NCBI RefSeq assembly: GCF_006716445.1
Contig: NZ_VFPA01000001.1
Coordinates: forward strand, 2,232,001-2,296,000
Source: Pseudonocardia kunmingensis
GTDB taxonomy: Bacteria; Actinomycetota; Actinomycetes; Mycobacteriales; Pseudonocardiaceae
DNA length: 64,000 nt
Reading direction: 5' to 3'
The notes under the pieces are model-generated. The model did no database searches and was not told where the DNA came from. It saw only the letters and a program-made list of their open reading frames with translations. How positions within the stretch are numbered: position 1 is the stretch's first letter; the number at the start of each line of letters is the position of its first letter. The translations under genes and the position numbers were made by a program. Below, piece after piece: positions 1 through 8,646 of this stretch.

Positions 1-551
1 CCGCGCAGGAGGAGACGGCCGACGCGTTCGACCGGCTCGTGCGGGAGGGCAAGGTGCGTGCGATCGCCGCGTCCAACTTCACCGCCGAGCGGCTGCGTTC
101 GGCCCTGGAGATCTCCGCCCGCGACGGGCTCGCGTCCTACGTGGCGCTGCAACCGCACTACAACCTCATGGAGCGCGACGAGTACGAGAACGCGCTCGCG
201 CCGCTGCTCGCGAGCGAGGGCCTGGCCGGGTTCCCCTACTACGCGCTGGCCAAGGGCTTCCTCACGGGCAAGTACCGGCCCGACACGGACGTGGACAGCG
301 TGCGTTCCGAGGGCGCGCGGGCCTACCTCGACGACCGGGGCCGAGCCGTGCTCGCCGCGCTCGACGAGATCGCGGCCGGGCACGAGGTGCCGGTGGCGGC
401 CGTGGCGCTGGCGTGGCTCGCCGACCAGCCGACGGTCACGGCCCCGATCGCGAGCGCCCGCACCCCGGAGCAGCTGGCGGACCTGCTGCCCGCGCTGGAG
501 CTGCACCTCACCGACGACGAACAGCGCCTGCTGGCCCACGTCTCGTCCTGA
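1..551 (+). CDS. Aldo/keto reductase, C-terminal part (5' end outside window)
   Basis: The reading frame is open from the first bases and ends at a TGA at 549-551, leaving about 182 residues of the C-terminal half. The family marks are a beta-strand ending in SNF, the QPHYNLMER segment, KGFLTGKY and ALAWLADQP, followed by the usual C-terminal pattern of Pro-Ile-Ala-Ser and EQL. These belong to the NADPH-dependent (alpha/beta)8-barrel aldo/keto reductases that reduce aldehydes and ketones. The catalytic Asp/Tyr/Lys/His residues lie upstream of the window, so activity cannot be checked. The substrate cannot be named. A complex inverted repeat follows the stop codon. Confidence 0.9.
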   Translation, partial: AQEETADAFDRLVREGKVRAIAASNFTAERLRSALEISARDGLASYVALQPHYNLMERDEYENALAPLLASEGLAGFPYYALAKGFLTGKYRPDTDVDSVRSEGARAYLDDRGRAVLAALDEIAAGHEVPVAAVALAWLADQPTVTAPIASARTPEQLADLLPALELHLTDDEQRLLAHVSS

Positions 552-560
552 CCGCCGACC

Positions 561-634
561 TGCTCGCACACCGATAGCGGCGCTCACGCACCGACTGCGG
601 TTGATGTGCGAGCACCGGAGTCGGTGTGCGAGCA
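561..634. repeat. Four 14-bp elements at exact 20-bp spacing, two direct then two inverted
   Basis: Elements begin at 561, 581, 601 and 621. The outer pair (TGCTCGCACACCGA and its exact reverse complement) is a perfect 14-bp inverted repeat. The inner two are diverged copies, the second in direct and the third in inverted orientation. The array fills the gap between the reductase stop and the vapB promoter. It could fold as a long hairpin acting as a terminator, or bind a protein along one DNA face, since 20 bp is about two helical turns. Confidence 0.75.
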
Positions 635-642
635 AGCGACGG

Positions 643-677
643 TTGACCCTGGCAGTAGGAATTCTTACTGTTGAAGT
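643..677 (+). promoter_or_regulatory. vapBC promoter with overlapping palindromic operator; leaderless start
   Basis: A -35-like TTGACC (643-648) is 17 bases from a -10-like TACTGT (666-671). Six bases later the vapB ATG begins, so transcription is predicted to start at or beside the start codon and no ribosome-binding site is needed or seen. A palindrome with arms AGTA/TACT around a central GAATTC (654-669) covers the spacer and -10. That is the expected place for autoregulation by an AbrB-type antitoxin. This is inferred from sequence only. Confidence 0.65.
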
Positions 678-908
678 ATGAAAGCTGTCGTGTCCGAGAA
701 GGGCCAGGTGACGATCCCGAAGCAGGTGCGGGACCGTCTCGGGATCGTGCCCGGCCAGGAGCTCGACTTCACCGACGAGGACGGACGGCTGGTGGCGCGC
801 AAGGTCCAGGATCGCGGCCCGGTGAGCGCGGTGTACGGGATCCTGGACCTGCCCTCCGGCACCGACGCGACGATCGATGAGCTCCGCGGGCCCGCGGAGC
901 TGCCGTGA
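678..908 (+). CDS. AbrB/SpoVT-domain antitoxin (VapB-like)
   Basis: This 76-residue protein begins with a classical swapped-hairpin AbrB domain (residues 1-45; core VSEKGQVTIPKQVRDRLGI), which dimerises and binds DNA. The C-terminal 30 residues are acidic and probably wrap the toxin. The next gene encodes a PIN-domain protein and overlaps it by four bases (GTGA), the usual antitoxin-toxin arrangement. It should neutralise the toxin and repress its own promoter through the palindrome at 654-669. The ATG at 678 is the only start that keeps the whole domain, and no Shine-Dalgarno sequence precedes it. Confidence 0.9.
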   Translation: MKAVVSEKGQVTIPKQVRDRLGIVPGQELDFTDEDGRLVARKVQDRGPVSAVYGILDLPSGTDATIDELRGPAELP

Positions 909-1312
909 TCACCGCGGTCGATACGAACGTCCTGCTCGATGTCTTCGGTGCGGACGAGACGTTCGGACCACGCTCGCGCTCCGCCCTGGAGCAGAGCCTC
1001 GGAGAGGGTGCACTGGTCGTGTCCGACGCGGTCTGGGCGGAGACGGTCGCGGCGTTCCCGGATCACAAGGCCGCCACCGATGCCTTCGCCCGCCTCGGTG
1101 TCGGGTACAGCGCGCCGACCCACGAGGCCGCGACCCGCGCGGGCATGGCGTGGCGCTCCTACCGGGCAGCAGGTGGGCCCCGGACCCGCGTCGTCGCCGA
1201 CTTCGTCATCGGAGCCCACGCCCTGGTGCAGGCCGACCGGCTCCTCACTCGGGATCGCGGCTTCTACCGCCGCTATTTCACCGATCTGACCGTGCTCGAC
1301 CCGACGGCCTGA
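905..1312 (+). CDS. PIN-domain ribonuclease toxin (VapC-like)
   Basis: This 135-residue PIN-domain protein has a GTG start inside the antitoxin stop region. The four conserved acidic residues of the Mg2+-dependent nuclease site can be placed at D6 (AVDTNVLLD), E46 (WAETV), D99 (VVADFVIGAHAL) and D117 (LLTRDRGFYR), so it looks intact. VapC toxins cleave tRNA or rRNA and stop growth when the antitoxin is degraded. The exact RNA target cannot be read from sequence. The tail RGFYRRYF...L.V is typical of chromosomal actinobacterial VapC proteins. Confidence 0.93.
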   Translation: MITAVDTNVLLDVFGADETFGPRSRSALEQSLGEGALVVSDAVWAETVAAFPDHKAATDAFARLGVGYSAPTHEAATRAGMAWRSYRAAGGPRTRVVADFVIGAHALVQADRLLTRDRGFYRRYFTDLTVLDPTA

Positions 1313-1320
1313 CCCGTCGA

Positions 1321-2361
1321 TCAGCCGACCAGCACCTCGGTGACCGGCAGCGAGGAGTCCGCCGGCAGGTCCGCGGGGCTGGCCGGCGCCCCGCCCGCGA
1401 GCAGGTGCGCGCCCAGCGCGGCGACCATCGCGCCGTTGTCGGTGCACAGCCCCGGGCGCGGCACGCGCAGCCCGATCCCGGCCGCGTCGCAGCGCTCCTG
1501 CGCCAGCGCCCGCAACCGCGAGTTGGCCGCGACACCGCCGCCGAGCAGGAGGGTGTCCATCCCCCGCTCGCGGGCCGCGCGCACGGCCTTCGCCGTGAGC
1601 ACGTCGACCACGGCCTCCTGGAAGCTCGCCGCCACGTCGGCCACCGGGACGGGCGTGCCCGCCCGCTCCAAGGCCTCCACGTGCCGCGCGACGGCCGTCT
1701 TGAGGCCGGAGAAGGAGAAGTCGAACGGCGCGTCCCGCGGCCCGGTGAGGCCCCGGGGGAAGGCGATCGCGGCGGGGTCGCCGGCGCGGGCCTCCCGGTC
1801 GATGTGCGGGCCGCCCGGGAACGGCAGGCCGAGCAGCCGCGCGACCTTGTCGAACGCCTCTCCGGCCGCGTCGTCGATGGTGGCGCCGAGCGGGGTGACC
1901 GGCCCGGCCAGGTCGGGCACGTCCAGCAGGCTGGAGTGCCCGCCGGACACGAGCAGCGCGAGGCACGGCGGCAGCGGGCCGTGCTGCAGCGTGTCGACGG
2001 CGACGTGCGCCGCCAGGTGGTTGACCCCGTACAGCGGCACGTCCCACGCGGCGGCGTAGGCCTTCGCGGCGGCGACCCCGACGAGCAGGGCACCGGTGAG
2101 CCCTGGCCCCGCCGTCACGGCGACGGCCTCGACGTCCCGGCCCGTGACGCCGGCGGTGGCGAGCGCGCGGTGCACGGCGGGCACCATCGCCTGCAGGTGC
2201 GCCCGCGACGCCACCTCGGGCACCACACCGCCGAAGCGCGCGTGCTCGTCCACCGAGGAGGCGACCTCGTTGGCCAGCAGCGTGGTGGCGCCGTCCCGCT
2301 CCCACCGGACGATCCCGACGCCCGTCTCGTCGCAGGACGTCTCGATCCCGAGGACGATCAT
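1321..2361 (-). CDS. tsaD: tRNA N6-threonylcarbamoyladenosine transferase TsaD
   Basis: The 346-residue protein starts [18 protein letters not shown], the hallmark N-terminus of TsaD/Kae1/Gcp. The iron-binding HLAAH pair is at H115 and H119, and the ASKHA-fold glycine-rich segments ([26 protein letters not shown]) are present. With TsaB and TsaE it transfers threonylcarbamoyl to A37 of ANN-decoding tRNAs. The ATG at 2361 overlaps the rimI stop by four bases; longer upstream extensions of the frame run inside rimI and are not coding. Order tsaE...tsaB-rimI-tsaD matches the mycobacterial locus. TsaC is not in the window. Confidence 0.97.
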   Translation of the reverse strand: MIVLGIETSCDETGVGIVRWERDGATTLLANEVASSVDEHARFGGVVPEVASRAHLQAMVPAVHRALATAGVTGRDVEAVAVTAGPGLTGALLVGVAAAKAYAAAWDVPLYGVNHLAAHVAVDTLQHGPLPPCLALLVSGGHSSLLDVPDLAGPVTPLGATIDDAAGEAFDKVARLLGLPFPGGPHIDREARAGDPAAIAFPRGLTGPRDAPFDFSFSGLKTAVARHVEALERAGTPVPVADVAASFQEAVVDVLTAKAVRAARERGMDTLLLGGGVAANSRLRALAQERCDAAGIGLRVPRPGLCTDNGAMVAALGAHLLAGGAPASPADLPADSSLPVTEVLVG

Positions 2362-2822
2362 GATTTCGGCTCCCGCCGCATCGTGTGCGCGTCCGCGCCG
2401 CTGGGCCGGTAGTAGCGCTTGCGCAACCCGACGACGGCGAAGCCCTCGGCCTCGTAGAGCGCGCGGGCGGCGTCGTTGTCCGTGCGGACCTCGAGGAACA
2501 CGGTGGCCGCCAGCTCGTCCGCCACGGCCAGCAGTCCGCGCAGCAGGGCGCGCCCGATCCCGCGGCGCTGGTGGGCCGGGTCGACCCCGATCGTGTGGAT
2601 CTCCGCCTCGGCGTGCGGCGGGCCGGCCACGAAACCGAGCCCGGCGTACCCGACGAGCAGTTCCCCGTCGCGCGCGGCGAGATAGGGGTGGCCCGCCCGC
2701 ACCTCCTCGGTGAACGCCCGCTCGCTCCACGGGTCGTCCTCGGGGAACAGCAGCCGCTCCAGCTCGGCGCAGCGCGCCGCGTCCGACTCCCGCAGCACGT
2801 CGATCTGCACGGTGGCGGGCAT
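2358..2822 (-). CDS. rimI: Ribosomal-protein alanine N-acetyltransferase-like GNAT protein RimI
   Basis: This is a 154-residue GNAT-fold protein. The acetyl-CoA pyrophosphate loop is QRRGIG at residues 85-90. The C-terminal block [15 protein letters not shown], then RKRYY, is the RimI signature. RimI acetylates the N-terminal alanine of S18 in E. coli, and actinobacterial homologues have wider N-alpha targets. It overlaps tsaB by one base (TGATG) and tsaD by four, so the three genes are translationally coupled. Confidence 0.93.
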   Translation of the reverse strand: MPATVQIDVLRESDAARCAELERLLFPEDDPWSERAFTEEVRAGHPYLAARDGELLVGYAGLGFVAGPPHAEAEIHTIGVDPAHQRRGIGRALLRGLLAVADELAATVFLEVRTDNDAARALYEAEGFAVVGLRKRYYRPSGADAHTMRREPKS

Positions 2823-3502
2823 CAGGTGCTCACCCGCTTGCGTGCACCGGGCTCGGCCGCGTCGGGCCGGCGCAGGTACAGCGGTTCCAGGGGGCCCGGG
2901 GCCGCGCCTGCGCGCAGGGCGGACGCCGCCACCGCGACCAGGCCTGCCGGCGAGGGCGACTCCGGCGGCCGCACCGGCAGCCCGACCAGCCCCGCCGACC
3001 CAGCGGCGGCGCTGAGCCCCAGCTCGGCGGCACGGGCGGCGAGGTCGGCGGGCGCCTGCACGTGCGGCCCGTCCACCCGGCGGCGCGCGGTGCCGTCGGC
3101 GGTGTCGGCGGTGTCGTAGGCCGCCCAGTACACCTCGCGGCGCCGGGCGTCGGTGACGACGAGGAGCGGACCGTCGCCCTCCGCCTCCGCGGCGATCGCG
3201 TCCAGCGAGCAGACCCCGTGCACCGGCACGCCCAGCGCGTCACCGAGGGCGGCCGCGGTGACCATGCCGACCCGCAGCCCGGTGAACGGGCCCGGGCCGG
3301 TGCCGACCACGACGGCGTCGACGTCGCGCAGCGCGGTACCGGCGTCGGCGCACACGGCCCGCACCGCGGGCATGAGCAGCTCGGCGTGCTTGCGCGCGTC
3401 GTGCTCCACGCGGGCGGCGCGCAGCAGGACCGCGTCGCCGGTCACCTCGACGAGGCCCGCGGTGACGGCGGGGGTCGCGGTGTCGATGGCCAGAACGAGC
3501 AC
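2822..3502 (-). CDS. tsaB: t6A biosynthesis accessory protein TsaB
   Basis: The 226-residue protein has the N-terminal ASKHA half [18 protein letters not shown] and the family signature [16 protein letters not shown]. TsaB is the inactive TsaD paralogue that holds TsaD and TsaE in the t6A synthase complex. Compared with TsaD the metal-binding histidines are absent, as expected. A 24-base gap separates it from the HAD gene upstream; it is the first of the tightly overlapping tsaB-rimI-tsaD set. Confidence 0.95.
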   Translation of the reverse strand: MLVLAIDTATPAVTAGLVEVTGDAVLLRAARVEHDARKHAELLMPAVRAVCADAGTALRDVDAVVVGTGPGPFTGLRVGMVTAAALGDALGVPVHGVCSLDAIAAEAEGDGPLLVVTDARRREVYWAAYDTADTADGTARRRVDGPHVQAPADLAARAAELGLSAAAGSAGLVGLPVRPPESPSPAGLVAVAASALRAGAAPGPLEPLYLRRPDAAEPGARKRVST

Positions 3503-3526
3503 GCCGGAGAGCCTACGAGCGTCGTG

Positions 3527-4249
3527 TCACCAGGCGGCGATGAGGTCCGGGAGGTCGGCCAGCCGGTCGAGCACGGCGTCCGGGTGCACGTCCACCGGCA
3601 CCCGCTGCACCGCCGGGATGTCGGAGTGCGGCACCAGCACCGCGCGCATCCCCACGCCCTTGGCGCCGCTGATGTCGTCGTAGGGGCGGTCACCGACGTA
3701 CACGCAGCGGGTCGGGTCCGTGACGCCGATCGCGTCCATGGCGGCGCGGAACGCCGACGGGTGCGGCTTGGTCCACTCCAGGTCGCTGGACCACACGCAG
3801 GCGTCGAACAGGTCCAGCACCCCGTCCTCGCGGAACCGGTCCTCGTGCCACTCCCGCGGCCACGACGTGGACGAGAGCACGCCCAGCCGCAGCCCGCGCT
3901 CCCGCAGGGTCGTGAGCATCGGCCCGGCCTCGGGGTCGGTGGGCAGCTGACCGGTCCAGTAGGCCCGGTGCGCCTCGAGCGCGGCCTCGTGCACGTCGGC
4001 CGCCACCTCCGCCGGGTGGTGCGCCGCGGCGTCGGCCAGCACCTGCGCGACGGTGAACGCCCGGTGCTCCTCGCGCGCGGTCGCCCAGCGGGCGTCCTCG
4101 GCGGCCAGCAGCGCGTCGGCGAGCGCGGCGGCGCGCTCGGTGTCGCCCGCGTGCACGACGTCGGCGAACAGGCGCCAACCGGCCAGGTTGTCCATGGTCT
4201 TCCACGGACTGAGCGTGCCGCCCCAGTCGAAGATCACGGCCTCGATCAC
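3527..4249 (-). CDS. HAD-superfamily hydrolase with atypical motif I (DWGGT)
   Basis: This 240-residue HAD protein has a GTG start overlapping the tsaE stop by four bases. Motif I is FDWGGTL (nucleophile D8). Motif III is KPHPSAFRAAMDAIGV and motif IV is GDRPYDDISGAKGVGM, and a helical cap of about 110 residues lies between I and II. The second Asp of the usual DxDGT, the general acid of HAD phosphatases, is a glycine here. Phosphonatases (DWAGT) also lack it, so the enzyme may not be a simple phosphomonoesterase. Its place between tsaB and tsaE suggests only co-expression. Confidence 0.85.
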   Translation of the reverse strand: MIEAVIFDWGGTLSPWKTMDNLAGWRLFADVVHAGDTERAAALADALLAAEDARWATAREEHRAFTVAQVLADAAAHHPAEVAADVHEAALEAHRAYWTGQLPTDPEAGPMLTTLRERGLRLGVLSSTSWPREWHEDRFREDGVLDLFDACVWSSDLEWTKPHPSAFRAAMDAIGVTDPTRCVYVGDRPYDDISGAKGVGMRAVLVPHSDIPAVQRVPVDVHPDAVLDRLADLPDLIAAW

Positions 4250-4701
4250 CGAGCCTCCTCGACGCGGTGGACGGTGGCGGTGCGCACGTCGTCCGGGCGG
4301 CGGTGCAGGCGAACGAGCAGGTGCCGCCCCGACAGCCGCTCCGCCACGCCCTCGCCCCACTCGACGGCCACCACGGCCTCGCCGAGGTCGGTGTCCAGGT
4401 CGAGGTCGTCCAGCTCGGCGGCACCGCCGAGGCGGTAGGCATCGACGTGCACGAGCGGTACGCCGCGGCTCCCGGGCAACGGCCGGTGCTCGCGCGCGAT
4501 CACGAACGTCGGGGAGGTGACCGGCCCGGCCACGCCCAGCCCGCGGGCGAGGCCCTTCACCAGCACCGTCTTGCCCGCGCCCAGCGGCCCGGACAGCACC
4601 ACGAGGTCACCCGGTCCCAGCGACGCCGCCAACCGCTCCCCGAGCGCCTCGGTGTCGGCGGGCCCGGGCAGCTCCAGCTCCGGCTCGAGCTCCTCGGTCA
4701 T
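4246..4701 (-). CDS. tsaE: t6A biosynthesis ATPase TsaE
   Basis: This 151-residue P-loop protein has Walker A GPLGAGKT at residues 38-45, the switch segment SPTFVIAREH, and the C-terminal block DAYRLGGAAELDDLDLD...VVAVEWGEG. These define the YjeE/TsaE family, whose ATPase drives turnover of the TsaB-TsaD complex. The ATG at 4701 overlaps the stop of the upstream hydrolase gene by four bases, and its own stop overlaps the HAD start by four. Longer upstream extension of the frame lies inside the hydrolase gene and was discarded. Confidence 0.95.
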   Translation of the reverse strand: MTEELEPELELPGPADTEALGERLAASLGPGDLVVLSGPLGAGKTVLVKGLARGLGVAGPVTSPTFVIAREHRPLPGSRGVPLVHVDAYRLGGAAELDDLDLDTDLGEAVVAVEWGEGVAERLSGRHLLVRLHRRPDDVRTATVHRVEEAR

Positions 4702-5798
4702 GCGCGCCGCCGCAACCGGCGCGGGGCGCGGGCCGCGCTGCGGCGGATGAGGCCGATCAGCGCCTCGTCCATCCGCGCGGGCTGCTCCAGCATCGGGAGG
4801 TGCCCCACCCCGGGGAACCGGAGGAGCGTGGCGTGCGGCAGCTCGCCCGCGATGACGTCGCTGTGCGTCACCGGGATGACGCGGTCGGCGTCGCCGGCGG
4901 CCACGAGCACCTCGCAGGTGGCCAGGGCCGGCAGCGCGGCGACGCGGTCGTGGCTGTCCACGGTGTCGGTGAAGTCGATCAGGGCGTCGACGGCGTTGAC
5001 GCCGATCATCGTGTCGACGAGGTCGACGAGCCACGGGGCGACGTTCCGGTCGCCGTAGGCGAAGCTGCGGGTGAGCGACCAGAGGACGTCGCCGAGCGCG
5101 CGGCGCGCGGTCTCCACCAGCGTCGGCTGCAGCCGGGCGAGCAACCCGACGCCCCGGGTGAGCGGGTTGTGCCGCGACAGCAGGGTGCCGGGCAGCCCGG
5201 CGCTCGCGACCTCGCCCGCCGAGGTCGACACCAGCGCCACGCCGACGACCCGCTCGGTGAACAGCTCCGGGTTCTGCTCGGCGAGCGCCATGATCGTCAT
5301 GCCGCCCATGGAATGCCCGATGAGCACGAGCGGGCCGTCGGGGGCGAGGGCGCGGATCACCGCGTCGAGGTCATGACCGAGCTGCTCGATGGTGCAGCTC
5401 TCCCGCGGGGCGCGCTCGGAGCGCCCGTGGCTGCGCTGGTCGTAGAGCACCACCCGGATCGACGGGTCGGTGAGCGCGGGCAGCGACTGGCGCTGGAAGT
5501 GCCAGGTGCGCCGGTCCAGCGCGAAGCCGTGCACGAGCACCACGGTGAGCGCGGCGCGACCGTCGCGGGCCTCGATCTCCTCGCAGGACAGGCGCACACC
5601 GTCGTCGGCCGTGACGGAGGACGGCTCGCTCTCGGGCAGCCCCGCGAGCTGCGGCGGCTCCTCGGACAGCTGCGCGGCGAGGCGCCTGCGTTCCGCGGCG
5701 ATCCGCGAGTGCTTCCGCGCCGCCACCCCGACGGCGACCCCGCCGGCCGCCGCACCGGCGGCCCCCGCGACGGCGCCCCAGACCTGCCCGCGCTTCAC
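4698..5798 (-). CDS. Alpha/beta hydrolase with N-terminal membrane segment
   Basis: This 366-residue protein begins with a basic residue pair and a hydrophobic Ala/Gly stretch (about residues 8-27) that is probably a membrane anchor. The alpha/beta-hydrolase fold follows: oxyanion HGFALDRRTW, nucleophile elbow GHSMGGM, an acid segment near AAGDADRVIP and the final VGHLPML histidine. It is therefore an intact serine hydrolase facing the envelope. It sits between alr and tsaE in the same overlapping run as in mycobacteria. The substrate is unknown. Confidence 0.87.
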   Translation of the reverse strand: MKRGQVWGAVAGAAGAAAGGVAVGVAARKHSRIAAERRRLAAQLSEEPPQLAGLPESEPSSVTADDGVRLSCEEIEARDGRAALTVVLVHGFALDRRTWHFQRQSLPALTDPSIRVVLYDQRSHGRSERAPRESCTIEQLGHDLDAVIRALAPDGPLVLIGHSMGGMTIMALAEQNPELFTERVVGVALVSTSAGEVASAGLPGTLLSRHNPLTRGVGLLARLQPTLVETARRALGDVLWSLTRSFAYGDRNVAPWLVDLVDTMIGVNAVDALIDFTDTVDSHDRVAALPALATCEVLVAAGDADRVIPVTHSDVIAGELPHATLLRFPGVGHLPMLEQPARMDEALIGLIRRSAARAPRRLRRRA

Positions 5799-6949
5799 CC
5801 GGCGACCCCGGTGTACGTGCGCGCGACGCGCCTGTCGTGGACGCCGGTCACGACCTCGTAGTGGATCGTCCCGAGCTCGTCCGCCCAGTCCTGGGCGGTC
5901 GGCTCACCGCCGTCACCCGGCCCGAAGAACACCGCTGTGTCACCCTCCCGGACGGCCGCACCGTCCCCGCAGTCGACCACGACCTGATCCATGCTCACCC
6001 GCCCGACGACCGGACGCAGCGCACCCCCCAGCAGCACCCGCATCCGGCCCGCGCGGTTCATCCTGCGCGGCACGCCGTCGGCGTAGCCCAGCGGGACGAG
6101 GGCCAGCGTCGTGTCGCACGGGGTGGTCCACTCGTGGCCGTAGGCCACGCCCTCGCCGGCCGGGACCCGCTTGACCAGGGCCACCCGCGCCCGCAGCGTC
6201 ATCACCGGCCGCAGCGGGGAATCCGCGGGCTGCCGGTCCAGCGGGTCCAGCCCGTACACCGCGATCCCCGCCCGCACCAGGTCGAAGTGCAGGTCGGGAC
6301 GGGTGAGGGTGGCCGCCGAGTTGGCCAGGTGGCGGATCGGGGTCAGCCCGCGTTCGCGCGCCGCTCGCCACGCCGCGGTGAACCGGGCGGCCTGCAGGTC
6401 CAGCGAGGGGTGCTGCGGCGAGTCGCCGTTCGCCAGGTGCGACCACACCGCGACGACCTGCGCGCTCCCGTCGGCCTGGGCCTTCGCTGCGCCGTCGAGC
6501 AGGTCGCCCCAGTCGGCCGGCTGGGCGCCGCCCCGGCTCAGCCCGGTGTCGACCTTGAGGTGCAGCCGGGCCGGCCGCTCGGCGCGCCGCGCCCCGTCGA
6601 GCACGGCCGCGAGGTGCCGCGGCGACGACACCGACAGGTCGACCCCGGTGGCCACCACCTCGGTGAAGTCCTCGTCCGGCAGGTGCAGCCACGAGAGCAG
6701 CGGGGCGGTGATGCCGCCCGCGCGCAGCGCGCGCGCCTCCTCGAGCGTGCAGACACCCAGCCAGGACGCGCCGGCCTCGAGCGCCGCCGTGGCCACCGGC
6801 ACCGCGCCGTGGCCGTACCCGTCCGCCTTCAGGACCGCCATCACGGCCGCGCCGGGCGCGGCCCGCCGGAGCACGCCGACGTTGTGCCGCACCGCCGCCA
6901 GGTCGACGACGGCCTCGGCCCGCGGGCTGCTGCCGGACGGATCCACCAC
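5795..6949 (-). CDS. alr: Alanine racemase
   Basis: This 384-residue fold-type III PLP enzyme makes D-alanine for peptidoglycan. The PLP lysine is K41 in LKADGYGHG, and the second catalytic residue is Y270 in VAYGHEW. The C-terminal signature GRVSMDQVVVD is present. The GTG at 6949 begins the conserved protein; an adjacent ATG is in another frame. It overlaps the downstream hydrolase gene by four bases, and the 58-base gap to nnrD suggests its own translation signal. Confidence 0.96.
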   Translation of the reverse strand: MVDPSGSSPRAEAVVDLAAVRHNVGVLRRAAPGAAVMAVLKADGYGHGAVPVATAALEAGASWLGVCTLEEARALRAGGITAPLLSWLHLPDEDFTEVVATGVDLSVSSPRHLAAVLDGARRAERPARLHLKVDTGLSRGGAQPADWGDLLDGAAKAQADGSAQVVAVWSHLANGDSPQHPSLDLQAARFTAAWRAARERGLTPIRHLANSAATLTRPDLHFDLVRAGIAVYGLDPLDRQPADSPLRPVMTLRARVALVKRVPAGEGVAYGHEWTTPCDTTLALVPLGYADGVPRRMNRAGRMRVLLGGALRPVVGRVSMDQVVVDCGDGAAVREGDTAVFFGPGDGGEPTAQDWADELGTIHYEVVTGVHDRRVARTYTGVAG

Positions 6950-7007
6950 GGGGGCATCATCGCATCCGGCGACGGGCCCCCGGCCCGGCAGCGGCGCTCG
7001 CGCCGGC

Positions 7008-8465
7008 TCACCGCCCGGAGGACGCCCCGTTCGTCCGGATCGCGCGGATCGCCGCCGGGATCGCGGCCTGCAGGCGCGACGCCGGTGCGGGGGCGCCCTT
7101 CGCGGCGATGCCGGCGGCGACGTCGTGCACGTAGGTGGCGCACGTCGCGGCCCACCACGGCTCCAGGCCGGCCGCGAGGAGCGCTCCGGTCATGCCCGTC
7201 AGCACGTCACCGGAGCCCGCCGTCGCCGCCCACGACGACGACGCCGGGTGCACCAGGACCCGCCCACCGGGGTCGGCGACGACCGTGGCGTTGCCCTTGA
7301 GCAGCACGGTGAGCCCCAGGTCGGCCGCGGCCCGGCGCGCGGCGCCGATCCGGTCCGCGCCGACCTCGCCCGCCACCCGGGCGAACTCGCGGTCGTGCGG
7401 CGTGATCACCACGGGCCGGCCGCGCAGCGCCGCGCGCAGGTCCGCGTGGCGCGCCAGCAGCGTGATCGCGTCGGCGTCCACGCACAGCGGCACGTCACGC
7501 GCGATCGTCTCGGCGAGGACCGCGCGGCCCGCGTCGTCGACCCCGATGCCCGGCCCGACCGCCCACGCCTGGACCCGACCCGCGTCCTGCACGGACCCGG
7601 TGGTCACGACCTCCGACCAGTGGTCGCGGACGCCGGGCGCGGCGCTGCCCGCGAACCGGACCATGCCGCTGGTCGCCAGCGCCGCGGCGCCCGTGGCGAG
7701 CACGGCGGCGCCGGGGTAGGTGGCCGAGCCGGCCGCGATGCCCACGACACCCTGGCTGTACTTGTCGTCGGCCGGACCGGGCACCGGCCAGCGGGCGGCC
7801 ACGTCACCGGTGCTCGGCACGAACGCGTGCGGCCGGGGCAGCACCGGGCCCAGCCCGATGTCCACCAGGTGCACCGGGCCGCAGCGCGCGGCCGCGAGCG
7901 CGTGCACCGGCTTGAGCGCGCCGAACGTGACGGTCGCGGTGGCCGTGACGGCCGGACCGTCCGCGGCGCCGGTGTCCGGGTCGACACCGCTGGGCAGGTC
8001 GACGGCGAGCACGGGGACACCCGCGCGCTCGACCGCGGCCACCAGGCCGGCCGCCGGCTCGCGCAGCGCCCCGCGCCCGGAGATGCCGACGATGCCGTCG
8101 ACCACGAGGTCGGCACCGAGCTCCGCGACGAGCCCCGACCCCGCATCCACGACCCTGCCGCCCGCGCGGCGCAGCGCCGCGAGCCCCGCGGGGTGCGCCC
8201 GGTCGGGGTCGAGCAGCACCGCGGTGACGCCCACCCCGCGCCTGCGCAGCTCCACCCCCGCCCACAGTGCGTCGCCCCCGTTGCCGCCCGCACCCACCAG
8301 CAGCACGACGCGACGCCCCGCCACCCGCCCTCCCGCGGCGAGCATCCGGCGGGCGTGCACCGCGAGCCCGAACGCGGCCCGGCGCATCAGCGCGCCCTCC
8401 GGAGTGCGGTCCAGCAGCACGGCCTCGGCGTCCCGCACCTGCTGCGCGGTCCAGACACCCCTCAT
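7008..8465 (-). CDS. nnrD: Bifunctional NAD(P)HX epimerase/dehydratase
   Basis: The 485-residue protein fuses an N-terminal YjeF_N epimerase domain (about residues 1-210; GAGGNGGDALW loop) to a ribokinase-like ADP/ATP-dependent dehydratase (about 225-480; STOP LKGNATVVADP and AGSGDVLTGMTGALL with its catalytic Asp). It repairs hydrated NADH and NADPH. Length and domain order match bacterial Nnr proteins. The ATG at 8465 is the first start in frame and fits the family N-terminus (WTAQQVRDAE). The same gene precedes alr in mycobacteria. Confidence 0.95.
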   Translation of the reverse strand: MRGVWTAQQVRDAEAVLLDRTPEGALMRRAAFGLAVHARRMLAAGGRVAGRRVVLLVGAGGNGGDALWAGVELRRRGVGVTAVLLDPDRAHPAGLAALRRAGGRVVDAGSGLVAELGADLVVDGIVGISGRGALREPAAGLVAAVERAGVPVLAVDLPSGVDPDTGAADGPAVTATATVTFGALKPVHALAAARCGPVHLVDIGLGPVLPRPHAFVPSTGDVAARWPVPGPADDKYSQGVVGIAAGSATYPGAAVLATGAAALATSGMVRFAGSAAPGVRDHWSEVVTTGSVQDAGRVQAWAVGPGIGVDDAGRAVLAETIARDVPLCVDADAITLLARHADLRAALRGRPVVITPHDREFARVAGEVGADRIGAARRAAADLGLTVLLKGNATVVADPGGRVLVHPASSSWAATAGSGDVLTGMTGALLAAGLEPWWAATCATYVHDVAAGIAAKGAPAPASRLQAAIPAAIRAIRTNGASSGR

Positions 8466-8525
8466 CGACAGTCCGTCCCCGACATGCGGGCGAGACTAGG
8501 CGGGTGCGCGCGCACCCGTCGATCT

Positions 8526-8596
8526 GGACGAACGGCACTCCGATCCCGCCGGGATGCACGGCGTCCGACGGAGCGGTACGAAAGTGCCGTTCGTCC
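8526..8596. repeat. Inverted repeat, family B copy 1 (arms GGACGAACGGCACT)
   Basis: Perfect 14-bp arms at 8526-8539 and 8583-8596 enclose 43 bases that hold a second small hairpin (ATCCC/GGGAT, 8543-8555). It lies between divergent nnrD and the hydrolase-fold gene, where no terminator is expected. The same arm sequence forms another hairpin at 34882-34932. Confidence 0.8.
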
Positions 8597-8633
8597 GACG
8601 CCGCGCGTCCCCTGCCCCGGTGCGCCCGCGCGG

Positions 8634-8646
8634 TAGCGTGCGCGCT
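8634..8646 (+). promoter_or_regulatory. Possible -10 element for a leaderless transcript
   Basis: TAGCGT at 8634-8639 fits the actinobacterial TANNNT -10. The GTG start follows after seven bases, and no ribosome-binding site is visible. The -35 region (about 8612) is poor, so this is a weak call. Confidence 0.4.
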
